A stretch of 64,000 nucleotides of DNA from PFL42 sp963789825. GTDB taxonomy: Bacteria > Chloroflexota > Anaerolineae > Anaerolineales > E44-bin32. Below the pieces are notes generated by a model that saw only the letters and a program-made list of their open reading frames with translations, had not been told where the DNA came from and made no database searches. Position numbers and translations under genes: made by a program. How positions within the stretch are numbered: position 1 is the first letter of the stretch; every line of letters begins with the position of its first letter. The stretch covers positions 372,001 to 436,000 of the forward strand of contig CAWBME010000007.1 of the NCBI GenBank assembly GCA_963789825.1, written 5' to 3'. This document shows positions 56,653 through 64,000 of the stretch, piece by piece.

Positions 56653-57903
56653 CTAAGGGCCTGGGGATTCTGTCGCAACGTGTGCGATAGCCCAGATTGA
56701 ATCCTTCGCCTCGGCTGGAACGACGCAGCGGAATCCCACTTTGTGCTCGGCATAGTCTGTGGCATTCGCCCCGCGGTTGGTGCTGCGCAGGTTGTCCGCC
56801 AGGTCGAGCCATGAGCCACCGCGCGGGATCTTCGAGTCGCCGGCTGGCGCGCCGACCGGGTTGTCCGCTCTGCCGGCAGCATAGGGGCCATACCCGTCAG
56901 CCACCCATTCGCGCACATTGCCCGCCATGTCCAGGGCACCACACCAGCTGCGCCCCGAAGGATAGCTGCCCACCGGGCTGGTCTCCGCGTAGCCATCATC
57001 GTGCGCCGGATCATTCGGCCCAAGCGGACAGCGGCGATCGCAGTAGTTCAGCCGCGCGGGATCGAAGGCATCTCCCCAGGGGAAGAGCCAGCCTTGCGGA
57101 CCGCGCGCGGCGTATTCCCACTCGGCCTCGGTTGGCAGTCGACCGCCGGCCCAGCGACAGTAGACGTCGGCCTGATCCCAACGCACCCAGATGACCGGGT
57201 AGTCCTCGAAGAAAGGATCATCGAAGTACGCCTCGCCCGCCATCGAAGCGAGATCCTCAGGTGGCTGGCAGGCGCCCGCCTCGACACAGCGCTGGTACTG
57301 GCGATTGGTGACCTCGGTCAGGTCGATCCAGAAACCGAGCAGCGAGGCGCGATGCTCCGGCGCCTCGTCGGCGAAGGCCGCCCGCGTGCAGACGGCCCGG
57401 GCAATGTCCGCTTCGGTGTAGTGCTCGCTGCACAGCGCGCGAGCCGCTGCAATGGCCGTCACCGACGAACCCATCTCGAATTCTCCGGACGGCACGAAGA
57501 CCAGCGTCATGCCGTCGGCTACCCGGCTGCCCCGCGTCCCCAGCGCAGGCTCAGGCGGCGACGGGGTCACGCTGAGGGCTGGAGTGAGCGAGCTTGGGCG
57601 CGGGAAGGCGGAGGTTCCAGTGGGGAGAGAACGGGTGGCCGGGGGCAGGCTCGGGAGCACGCCAGGCGACTCCTGCGAGGCCGGTGGTGTTTGCGGCGGA
57701 GGCGCAACGGTCGCATCCGCCGCGCGGGACTCGAAGGCGACGCCGCATGCCGCGCAACACAGGCTGGCGATGCTGCAGGCCGCCAAAGAGACCCAATGTT
57801 GGGGCCACGCTGGGCGCAGTCCACGCCTGCAGCCGCCGAGGGGAGACTGCGCCGGAGGGCCGCCGGCGTTCGGCCACATCCTGCGCTCCATCCTCGCTTC
57901 CAC
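56653..57903 (-). CDS. Lipoprotein with formylglycine-generating-enzyme (SUMF1)-like domain
   Basis: 416 aa. The leader ASLCCAACGVA is a candidate lipobox behind a hydrophobic stretch; a Pro/Ser/Thr-rich linker (residues about 65-125) precedes the domain. The SUMF1/FGE fold is clear: MTLVFVPSGEFEMGSSVTAI, VTNRQYQRCVEAGACQPPED, PVIWVRWDQADVYCRWAGGR, LPTEAEWEYAARGPQGWLFP, GNVREWVADGYGPYAAGRAD and IPRGGSWLDLADNLRSTNRG. In true FGE two catalytic cysteines follow GGSW; here that stretch contains none, so a sulfatase-activating function is unlikely. More likely a C-type-lectin-like or non-enzymatic use of the fold. Its GTG start directly follows the stop of the PfpI gene. Confidence 0.87.
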   Translation of the reverse strand: MEARMERRMWPNAGGPPAQSPLGGCRRGLRPAWPQHWVSLAACSIASLCCAACGVAFESRAADATVAPPPQTPPASQESPGVLPSLPPATRSLPTGTSAFPRPSSLTPALSVTPSPPEPALGTRGSRVADGMTLVFVPSGEFEMGSSVTAIAAARALCSEHYTEADIARAVCTRAAFADEAPEHRASLLGFWIDLTEVTNRQYQRCVEAGACQPPEDLASMAGEAYFDDPFFEDYPVIWVRWDQADVYCRWAGGRLPTEAEWEYAARGPQGWLFPWGDAFDPARLNYCDRRCPLGPNDPAHDDGYAETSPVGSYPSGRSWCGALDMAGNVREWVADGYGPYAAGRADNPVGAPAGDSKIPRGGSWLDLADNLRSTNRGANATDYAEHKVGFRCVVPAEAKDSIWAIAHVATESPGP

Positions 57904-58524
57904 TCACATCTCCGCGGGCGGGGCCTGGCGATTCCAATCGAAATCCATCTGACGGGCAGTACGGCGCGCCAGATCGATCCCCGCTAGACGGCTGACGAGG
58001 TGCAGGCTCATGTCGATACCTGCCGAGATTCCTGCCGAGGTGACCACCTTGCCGTTGTCGATCCAGCGTACATCGGACTGGACGTCGAGGTCCGGGAACA
58101 TTGTCTGCAGGTCTGCCACGTCTTCCCAGTGGGTCGTAGCGGGAGAGGCGCGCAACACATCCGCCCTGGCCAGCAGGAATGCACCGGTACACACTGAGGC
58201 GACGATCTCGCAGCGCTCAGCCACACGCTTGAGCCAGGCACTGGTCTCATGGCGCTCCAGCTCGGCGGTAACTGCGCCGCCCGGGATGATCAGGACATCG
58301 ACCGGCAAGTTCTCGGGGGTCGTTCTGCCCGGGACCACCGTCAGTCCGCCGCGCGCCGTGACTGGGCTGAGATCATGACTGACGGTCACCACGTCAAACA
58401 GGGGAGGGGTACCGGGATGGTCGCGCAGATGAAGCCGGCTCGCCGTCGTGAACACCTCGAACGGGCCGGCGAAGTCCAGCACTTCCATGTCGTTGTAGAG
58501 GTAGATCGCCACCAGACGTGTCAA
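57904..58524 (-). CDS. DJ-1/PfpI family protein
   Basis: About 206 aa from a TTG at 58524; the longer start at 58590 is arginine-rich. LVAIYLYNDMEVLDFAGPFE (the DJ-1/PfpI opening with a conserved Asp/Glu) and LPVDVLIIPGGAVTAELERH are followed by IVASVCTGAFLLARADVLRA, with the nucleophile Cys in A-S-V-C-T-G. WIDNGKVVTSAGISAGIDMS ends the core, a pattern seen in the AraC-type regulator N-terminal and PfpI subfamily. Peptidase, glyoxalase or other role undetermined. Its stop is immediately followed by the next gene start. Confidence 0.87.
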   Translation of the reverse strand: MTRLVAIYLYNDMEVLDFAGPFEVFTTASRLHLRDHPGTPPLFDVVTVSHDLSPVTARGGLTVVPGRTTPENLPVDVLIIPGGAVTAELERHETSAWLKRVAERCEIVASVCTGAFLLARADVLRASPATTHWEDVADLQTMFPDLDVQSDVRWIDNGKVVTSAGISAGIDMSLHLVSRLAGIDLARRTARQMDFDWNRQAPPAEM

Positions 58525-58618
58525 GGCTGGTCCTCTCTTCGAGTCCGGGAACGCCGGCGCCCTTGCCGATCGATACGCTCGCCCTCTCACCCTCTGCCCC
58601 CGAGGAGGCGAGCGCAGG

Positions 58619-59143
58619 TCAGCGCGAGACCACTACATGGTCGGCGAAGTACACCTTCCACGGCCCACTGCCATGGATGAAGGGCTGCATCAGCGCTCGT
58701 TCGGCCTGAACCGTGTGCATCAGGTCATGCCCCACCCACTCGTGCAGCAGTTCGGCCAGGGTCACCCGCCCCAGCTCGGCGTGGCGCGCCGTGCGCGTCA
58801 GGTCCGCCACTGCCAGGGGGACCAGTGCGACCAGGCTCTCAGCCCGCACGCGCGAGAACTGCTCTGCCAGCGCCGTCGCGTCCTCGGCGCCCCGCGGAAG
58901 CGTGCCCTGCGCATCCGGATCGAAAGCCGGGAAGTCCCGCCCGTCCAGCAGCGCCTGGACTCGCACAGGGAACACCTGTTGCTCCGTGTCGAGCAGGTGC
59001 GCCAGGCAATCCAGCGCCGACCACTCCCCATGGGCGGGTGGGGTACGCAGCAGATCCTGCGCCACGCTTGCCGTCAGGTCTTCCCACCGGCGAGGGGTCG
59101 TGCGCAGGATGGAGAGGGTGTGGGCGATGAGTTGTTCCATCAT
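58619..59143 (-). CDS. DinB family protein
   Basis: 174 aa four-helix DinB/YfiT-like protein. WSALDCLAHLLDTEQQVFPV contains the first metal-ligand histidine (C/L-x-H-L-x-D-x-E), and LLHEWVGHDLMHTVQAERAL contains the second pair H-x3-H (HEWVGHDLMH). TPPAHGEWSALDCLAHLLDT is the typical helix start. These proteins bind nickel or zinc and often conjugate thiols; the substrate is unknown. Confidence 0.87.
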   Translation of the reverse strand: MMEQLIAHTLSILRTTPRRWEDLTASVAQDLLRTPPAHGEWSALDCLAHLLDTEQQVFPVRVQALLDGRDFPAFDPDAQGTLPRGAEDATALAEQFSRVRAESLVALVPLAVADLTRTARHAELGRVTLAELLHEWVGHDLMHTVQAERALMQPFIHGSGPWKVYFADHVVVSR

Positions 59144-59240
59144 TCCTCCGGCGTTGACGGTGTGCTCCCGGCAGGCGCTGCCGGTGATGGGGATTGTGCA
59201 GGCCGACGTACAGGCCGGCCGACCACGCTCGCGGTGCGCT

Positions 59241-59858
59241 TCAGGGATCTCCCTGACCGTCGCGCCGCCGGGGCACGGCCAGGTGCTCCCCCGGACGCAG
59301 GGTCCCGCCGCGCTCGACGACAGCCACCAGCCCGCGCAGGTGCAGCGCGGCGCGCGGAAACTCCCGCTCGAGCTCCGGCCGGCCGCTCTGCGCCGCGAGC
59401 ACGCGCCCCGGTCCGACGCACGGCATGTTCTCGGCCTGCACGACCAGAACCACGCCCCCCGAGAAGCGTAGGCGGGTGTTGTGCGGCAAGGCGCTCAGCC
59501 CGGGGATGCTCCCCAACAGCAGGTTCGCGCCAAGCCACTCGGGCTGGATCTCTGCAAGCTCGAGCCGCTCGGCAACCTGCTGGAGTTCCTCGCGGCCGAC
59601 CAGGCTGACCTGGCGGTCGTTCCGGATGCGGGTGCCGCGAGGGTAATCCGGCGTGCGGCCGTCAGCCCCGCGCGTGTAGCCCGCATGCTTGTCGCCGCTG
59701 AACCCTTCCAGGCTCACCTCGACCTCCGCCACTTGTCGGGAGATCAGGCTGTCCTCCTGGTCGGCGACCAGCACGGCCAGCACAACGGCATTCGTGGTCT
59801 CAGGCTCGCTCACGGGGACCTCTTCCTCGCGCAACGCACTTCGCACCGCCCACGGCAA
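59241..59858 (-). CDS. MOSC domain protein
   Basis: 205 aa. EVEVSLEGFSGDKHAGYTRG and IRNDRQVSLVGREELQQVAE match the MOSC core. AEIQPEWLGANLLLGSIPGL and VLVVQAENMPCVGPGRVLAA include the conserved cysteine of the family (molybdenum cofactor sulfurase C-terminal). It acts in Mo-cofactor or related sulfur transfer chemistry. Start may lie slightly inside the annotated end (a GTG about 14 codons in). Confidence 0.87.
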   Translation of the reverse strand: MPWAVRSALREEEVPVSEPETTNAVVLAVLVADQEDSLISRQVAEVEVSLEGFSGDKHAGYTRGADGRTPDYPRGTRIRNDRQVSLVGREELQQVAERLELAEIQPEWLGANLLLGSIPGLSALPHNTRLRFSGGVVLVVQAENMPCVGPGRVLAAQSGRPELEREFPRAALHLRGLVAVVERGGTLRPGEHLAVPRRRDGQGDP

Positions 59859-59939
59859 GTGCTCCAGCGGCAGGGCGCCATGCCCATCGCGGATCGGGGG
59901 GGATTCAGCCGCGTTCGACGGTCATCCACACGAGCACGG

Positions 59940-60704
59940 CTAGGTCCGAAAGATTAGGCTGCAGCAGGTCACCGCTCCCTCAGCCTTCATCAGCTCGGTG
60001 ACGTCCACCAACCGGAGGGGCACTCCCTTCTGCTCCAACCGGCGTCCTGTGGCGCGGTGTGCGGCAGGGTAGATCACCGCATCGGCAAGCATCAGGGCAT
60101 TCGCCGCGTAGGGCTCGTCGGAGGCAACGTCGATCCGCTGCATCCCCTCAAAGACTCCTCCATCGACCCAGTCCGGATTGACCAGCAGCATCCGCTCACC
60201 GACCTGGGTCACGGCCGACTTGAGATGCAGACAGCCGGTCATCTCGACCGGATGGACCCGATAGCCAAACGGCATGACGAACGACTCGATCTGGCGGATC
60301 CCGTCGAGCGTGCTTCTGCCGCTCACACCGATGTACAGGTCGCGGTCGATCCGCAGCACGTCCCCGCCGTCCAGCGTCGCTGGCGCCTGCATCGTGCGCA
60401 GCTCTCGGTACTCCCCGAGCGCTTCGGCCACCGAGCCCGCCTCCGGCCGGCGTGAGGGCGCCCCCGAGCGCAGGATCAGAGCCACTTCATCCAGCACCAC
60501 GGCCATATCTTCCACGAACACCGAGTCGGGAAGATCCGGCTGGACCACCAGCCGGCGCACGCTACACCCCAAGTCGGTCAAGGCCGCTTCATATGCTGCG
60601 TGCTGCTCGGTCGCCAGGTCGATGTTGATCGGCTGGCGCTCGAGGTGCGTGAGCTCACAGTGGATGATCGATGGACTGACTGCCCGCGTAATCGCGACTT
60701 GCAT
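59940..60704 (-). CDS. Dimethylarginine dimethylaminohydrolase (DDAH)-like
   Basis: About 254 aa from the ATG at 60704, which has a strong GGAGG 8-9 bases upstream. SPSIIHCELTHLERQPINID, PDSVFVEDMAVVLDEVALIL, APATLDGGDVLRIDRDLYIG and HPVEMTGCLHLKSAVTQVGE (catalytic His) follow the DDAH/arginine-deiminase beta-propeller order. The catalytic Cys is near the end in EGAVTCCSLIF. DDAH hydrolyses dimethylarginine to citrulline and dimethylamine; bacterial members may use other guanidino substrates. It follows the lipase-like gene on the same strand by 59 bases. Confidence 0.9.
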   Translation of the reverse strand: MQVAITRAVSPSIIHCELTHLERQPINIDLATEQHAAYEAALTDLGCSVRRLVVQPDLPDSVFVEDMAVVLDEVALILRSGAPSRRPEAGSVAEALGEYRELRTMQAPATLDGGDVLRIDRDLYIGVSGRSTLDGIRQIESFVMPFGYRVHPVEMTGCLHLKSAVTQVGERMLLVNPDWVDGGVFEGMQRIDVASDEPYAANALMLADAVIYPAAHRATGRRLEQKGVPLRLVDVTELMKAEGAVTCCSLIFRT

Positions 60705-60763
60705 GTTCACCTTCCTCCCACTCGCTTGCGACAACCGGTGGATATCTTCGCGGCGTCGGTCGT

Positions 60764-61615
60764 TCAAGGCGCAGTCGGCACTCCGAGGTGTGCGCTCATC
60801 CAGGCAAACATCTCTTCGGCCACCAGCGCCGCGTCGAGATCATTGTGCGGTTCGTGCAGGCTGTCAGGGTAGATCCGCAGCTGCTTGTCCTCGAAGGGAA
60901 TCTGCTCGAAGAATGCCGCTGTTCCCCTCGCCAGGTTCAACGGATCGCTGCCTCCGTGAACGAAGAGCACCGGCACACGGATCGCCTGCGGGTGATGCTT
61001 GCCGCGTTCAACCGCAGCCAGGCACTCCGTCCCCCAACGCGCGGTCGCCACGCGATGCACCAAAGGATCAGATTCGTAGGCCGCGGCTTGGGCCGGATCG
61101 CGAGACAGCGAACCGCCGCTCAGTCCGAGGTTCAGGGTGAAGGTCGGCCAGACGCGGGACAGCAGCCGGGCGATGGCGACCAGATGCGGTTGCGCCACGC
61201 CGGCCGGCTCGATCGGGGTGCCGCTGAGGATCGCGCCGGCCAATTCCGGACGTGAAGCCTCGATGAAATCGAGGACGATCAGCGCTCCCAGGCTGTGCCC
61301 CAGCACGAAGCGCGGCGCCCCTGGATCACGTTCGGCAATGACTTGCAGGAAGGCGACGAGGTCTTGCTGGTACTCCGACCATGAGCGGATGTGCCCCGGT
61401 TTCCCCGGTGAGCGGCCATGCCCGCGCAGGTCAAACCCCCACACGCCAAAGCCCTCGGCAACGCCCTTCTGAACCAAGGCAGCGTAGCGTCCGCTGTGCT
61501 CGGCGACACCGTGCACGATCGCCAGGTGACCGCGCGGCTGCGCCAGGGGAAGCCACGTCTGCATGTAGAGCGAAGCGCCTTGCGCCCCGGCGAAGTGGCT
61601 CTCCTGGTGGTTCAT
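60764..61615 (-). CDS. Monoacylglycerol lipase-like alpha/beta hydrolase
   Basis: 283 aa. HLAIVHGVAEHSGRYAALVQ (oxyanion H-G), VWGFDLRGHGRSPGKPGHIR (D-x-R-G-H-G-x-S), PRFVLGHSLGALIVLDFIEA with nucleophile Ser in G-H-S-L-G, LFVHGGSDPLNLARGTAAFF with the catalytic Asp, and IYPDSLHEPHNDLDAALVAE with the His. This is the classical lysophospholipase/monoacylglycerol lipase (hydrolase_4) layout. Cytosolic, no signal peptide. Confidence 0.93.
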   Translation of the reverse strand: MNHQESHFAGAQGASLYMQTWLPLAQPRGHLAIVHGVAEHSGRYAALVQKGVAEGFGVWGFDLRGHGRSPGKPGHIRSWSEYQQDLVAFLQVIAERDPGAPRFVLGHSLGALIVLDFIEASRPELAGAILSGTPIEPAGVAQPHLVAIARLLSRVWPTFTLNLGLSGGSLSRDPAQAAAYESDPLVHRVATARWGTECLAAVERGKHHPQAIRVPVLFVHGGSDPLNLARGTAAFFEQIPFEDKQLRIYPDSLHEPHNDLDAALVAEEMFAWMSAHLGVPTAP

Positions 61616-61886
61616 CGTGTCCTCACCTCTCGGCTACGATCTCCCTGTCGGCAGGGCGAAGGTAGGCCCCCTCCAGCAGCTTTCAGCAATTCCGCGGCCA
61701 AGACGTCGATTCTCCGGCCGATTGGTTTCTGGATGGGGATCGTTCAGCGCGGCCTGCCGGGTGGAGCGTGCCCCATCTCCTGGAGGATTGCGGAGCCACG
61801 TGTACGCCCATCGCCGCCCATTGTCAGGATGACCGGTGTCCCGAGGACCGGACGCGCGCCGTGCAGACAATTCCCGCGGCCAGAGG

Positions 61887-62246
61887 TCAGATCCACTCCA
61901 GTTGATCGACCGTCCGCTCGTTGCGCACGTCGCCCGTGTTCAGCGTTCCGGCCGGCTCGAGCAACACGACCCAGGCTTCCTCCGCGGCAACCGGGCGATG
62001 CTCAACGCCTGCCGGGACCACTGCCAGATCCCCTTCTCCGAGCTCAAGGGCGCGTTCCCGCAGATCAATCCGCAGGCGTCCGCGCACGACAAGGAACAGT
62101 TCGTCCTGCTGCTCATGACGGTGCCAGGTGAAATCCCCCCGCAGTTTCGCCACCTTCACCAACTGACCATTCAGGGTGGCGATGACCTTGGGGCTCCACA
62201 GGTCGTCGAACTGAGCGAACTTGGCTGACAGGTTGATCACATCCAT
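61887..62246 (-). CDS. Cupin domain protein
   Basis: 119 aa. A single cupin barrel: LRGDFTWHRHEQQDELFLVV (motif 1, H-x-H...E), RIDLRERALELGEGDLAVVP, and AGVEHRPVAAEEAWVVLLEP (motif 2 with His). WHRHEQQDELF gives the two metal histidines and a glutamate. Cytosolic; may be an isomerase-like or sensor protein of the DUF861/ManC-type cupins. Confidence 0.88.
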   Translation of the reverse strand: MDVINLSAKFAQFDDLWSPKVIATLNGQLVKVAKLRGDFTWHRHEQQDELFLVVRGRLRIDLRERALELGEGDLAVVPAGVEHRPVAAEEAWVVLLEPAGTLNTGDVRNERTVDQLEWI

Positions 62247-62348
62247 CGCGGCCTTCCCTTTGGTCGCGCCGATGGAGGCCGCAAGGTGGCGTTGGCAGGC
62301 AGCTCAGCGCGGGGAGCCCCAGTCACCGTGCACCTGGGCGCCGGAGGC

Positions 62349-62822
62349 TCAGCCGTAGGCGTAGGAAACCTGGACGCAGGCTTGCGCAGCGGCCGGGTCG
62401 ACGATCAGGAGCATGTACTCGAACTGGCCGCCGCTGTCCAGCGCCAGTGACTCAGGGCGGCCGCCGATCCAGTACGCCGGATGGCCTTCCACCTGTCCGA
62501 AGCTGGCTGCATCCAGGCAGCCCACAGGCCCTTCCGAGGTCAGCGGTGGGAGAGACTCCACATCGTCCAAGGATGCAGTGCGGAGGCTCAAACCCAGCGC
62601 CCCTGCCCAGGCGCCGACTTCGTTCTCGTCGGCCGGGAGCAGGCAGTATCCGCTGCGTGTTCCGTCCAGCATGGCGCACCGCATGGACCGCGCAGCCGGG
62701 TCGATCGACAGCACCTGCGCTACATCCGTTTCCAGGGAGGACCGGTTGGCGGCATTCCACAACCCGCTGCATGAGGTGAGCAGGATGGAGCACGCTCCCA
62801 GGAGGAATACCTGCCTGGTGAT
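62349..62822 (-). CDS. Predicted small lipoprotein; start codon not visible
   Basis: The frame is open upstream of the annotated TTG start at 62762 and includes FLLGACSILLTSCSGLWNAA, a signal peptide with a lipobox (L-T-S-C). A GGAGG lies right before the codon at 62820-62822, which is ATC rather than ATG. No ATG, GTG or TTG occurs between a TAG further upstream and this point, so a start codon is either lost to an indel or nonstandard. The mature part (VAQVLSIDPAARSMRCAMLD, DENEVGAWAGALGLSLRTAS, VSYAYG at the end) is of unknown family. Confidence 0.5.
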   Translation of the reverse strand: MTRQVFLLGACSILLTSCSGLWNAANRSSLETDVAQVLSIDPAARSMRCAMLDGTRSGYCLLPADENEVGAWAGALGLSLRTASLDDVESLPPLTSEGPVGCLDAASFGQVEGHPAYWIGGRPESLALDSGGQFEYMLLIVDPAAAQACVQVSYAYG

Positions 62823-62894
62823 CCTTGCCTCCGATCGCCCGGCCGTCGGCGCGATTGGCTGCGTCCCGGCGCCTGACCGGGCGAATGTGCGCTT

Positions 62895-63215
62895 CTAGTA
62901 GCGACCGCGCGGCCGTCCCGAGGAACCCCGGCTTCCGCGATTGTCGTATCCCCCGCCGGACCGCTCCTCGCGCGGCCGAGCGAAGTTGACCGTCAGCGCT
63001 CTCCCGTCCAGCTGGGTTCCGCTGAACATCGTGATGGCCTTCTGAGCCTCTGCCTGCGACTCCATCTCGACGAAACCGAACCCCTTCGAGCGTCCGGTGT
63101 CGCGGTCCGTGATCAAGCTCACGGACTTGACCGTGCCGGCCTTGGCGAACATCTCCTGCAGATCACTCTCGCGGGCAGTGTAGGGCAGATTGCCGACGTA
63201 CAGTTTGGTCTCCAT
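62895..63215 (-). CDS. RRM-type RNA-binding protein with glycine/arginine tail
   Basis: 106 aa from the ATG at 63215. RNP2 is LYVGNLPY and RNP1 is KGFGFVEM; between them SDLQEMFAKAGTVKSVSLIT and after them AEAQKAITMFSGTQLDGRAL complete a single RRM. The tail (residues about 83-106) is Arg/Gly/Ser-rich, as in the small cyanobacterial and Chloroflexota Rbp proteins, which bind RNA and are often cold-induced. The upstream gap of about 200 bases to the next gene could carry a cold-shock leader, not tested. Confidence 0.93.
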   Translation of the reverse strand: METKLYVGNLPYTARESDLQEMFAKAGTVKSVSLITDRDTGRSKGFGFVEMESQAEAQKAITMFSGTQLDGRALTVNFARPREERSGGGYDNRGSRGSSGRPRGRY

Positions 63216-63412
63216 GCGTGCGTTTCCTCTGTGGGAACGAGCGGTTTCTGCGGGCGGGCCCCCCACCCGGCAGATCCTGCCAAGTGCGAAGCGCCAACGG
63301 TGCCAGGAGTGTATCACGGGGTGGAGGACTCCCGGATGAGCGCCACGCCGGCCACCGGCTGCAGTGATCGGTGGTCAGGAGCGGGAGTCCGCCGGCCCGC
63401 CCTCCTCCAGGG

Positions 63413-63913
63413 TCAGCCCGCTGCGGCGCCCGCCGCGGCCAACAAGCCCTGCAGATCGAGCGGGGCGGTGTACATGCTCAGACGGCCATCATCGCCTTCC
63501 GGCCAGTGCTGGCGAGGCCGGTCCCAGTAGAGCTCGAGGCCATTGCCATCGGGGTCGCGCAGATACAGCGCTTCAGACACGCCGTGATCGCTGGCGCCTT
63601 CCAGCGCGATGCCGGCCTCGATCAAGCGGCGCAATGCCTGACCCAGTGCGCCGCGCTCTGGGTAGCGAATGGCAAAGTGGTACAGGCCGGTCGATCCCCT
63701 GGGCGGCGGCGCCCCGTCCAGGCTTTCCCACGTGTTCAGCCCGATGTGGTGATGGTAGCCGCCGGCGCTCAGGAAAGCAGCCGCGTCTCCCATCCGCATC
63801 ACCAGGTCAAAGCCCAGCACGCCGTGGTAGAAGCCGATGGCGCGCTCAAGGTCGGCGACCTTCAAGTGCACGTGTCCGATATCCACACCCGCCGGAATCT
63901 GCTCCACCGTCAC
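63413..63913 (-). CDS. VOC/glyoxalase family protein
   Basis: Annotated from the GTG at 63913 (about 166 aa); an in-frame GTG at 63998-64000 extends to the window edge but adds only a Gly/Arg/Pro-rich leader. HVHLKVADLERAIGFYHGVL opens the first VOC module, GYHHHIGLNTWESLDGAPPP carries metal-binding His, and LYHFAIRYPERGALGQALRR begins the second with LYLRDPDGNGLELYWDRPRQ (Glu). This resembles catechol 2,3-dioxygenase-type VOC enzymes. Substrate unknown. Confidence 0.87.
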   Translation of the reverse strand: MTVEQIPAGVDIGHVHLKVADLERAIGFYHGVLGFDLVMRMGDAAAFLSAGGYHHHIGLNTWESLDGAPPPRGSTGLYHFAIRYPERGALGQALRRLIEAGIALEGASDHGVSEALYLRDPDGNGLELYWDRPRQHWPEGDDGRLSMYTAPLDLQGLLAAAGAAAG

Positions 63914-64000
63914 TCCCTTCCCGTTGCCGCACGGTCCCTGACCGACCCGCGGCACGCCGCCGGGTCGCCCTCTCCGATTCGCCAGCACCGGCAAGCTCAC

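Overview
This is a GC-rich (roughly two-thirds G+C by eye) bacterial chromosome segment. The gene families point to a Chloroflexota bacterium, most likely Anaerolineae-like, probably from a metagenome. The main signs are a Tad pilus locus with a degenerate TadZ, a DUF11/DUF7507-type surface protein ending in a sortase domain, a glycine-tailed RRM protein, an Rv2578c-type radical SAM protein, DUF4013 and DUF2721 membrane proteins, and many stand-alone GNAT enzymes. The taxonomy is inference. I saw no rRNA, tRNA, CRISPR array, transposase or phage gene.

Layout. 0-5.8 kb: a + strand Tad pilus operon (cpaB end, tadZ/cpaE, cpaF, tadB, tadC, tadE-like and tadG-like pseudopilins, one membrane protein), most genes overlapping by 4 bases. 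5.9-15.1 kb: minus-strand housekeeping and accessory genes (two methyltransferases, DUF4013, GNATs, DUF4332, DUF1294, two lipoproteins, a deazaflavin-dependent nitroreductase-like protein, DUF2721, a CDGSH protein, radical SAM). 15.6-20.9 kb: a polyphosphate-flavoured neighbourhood, with Ppx/GppA and two thymidylate-kinase-like proteins on +, converging on SixA and CYTH-CHAD on -. 21.3-23.4 kb: a UGT-type glycosyltransferase and a YdeI-like protein. 23.4-25.0 kb: 1.6 kb with no recognisable gene, followed by the large surface protein with a C-terminal sortase (25.0-29.4 kb). 29.4-41.6 kb: small enzymes, several of them fusions (Nudix-acetyltransferase, ICMT-like methyltransferase-nucleotidyltransferase), plus an intergenic hairpin-rich repeat near 38 kb. 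42-48.8 kb: two GT39-like membrane glycosyltransferases, a DUF4910 peptidase-like protein, a Rieske oxygenase and a membrane protein. 49-55.9 kb: an EamA transporter, Gfo/Idh/MocA dehydrogenase, and an ACP-FkbH-AAC(3)-like cassette. 56-64 kb: a SUMF-like lipoprotein, PfpI, DinB, MOSC, DDAH, monoacylglycerol lipase-like, cupin, RRM and VOC proteins.

The sequence itself has a quality problem. About 30 conserved genes or gene segments between 2.9 and 48.4 kb are broken by frame switches. Nearly all behave as one extra base, and in at least eight cases removing one base from a run of two or three identical bases restores a continuous family-like protein. I annotate these as single genes over their full span and treat the breaks as probable sequencing insertions, not pseudogenes. 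From 48.4 to 64 kb the genes are intact.

Best candidates for new biology: the Ppx / paired TMK-like kinase / SixA / CYTH-CHAD neighbourhood, in which one kinase has lost its P-loop lysine; the surface protein carrying its own sortase; the glyceryl-ACP cassette (ACP, FkbH, AAC(3)-like) without a polyketide synthase; and the Nudix-AAC(6')-like fusion.
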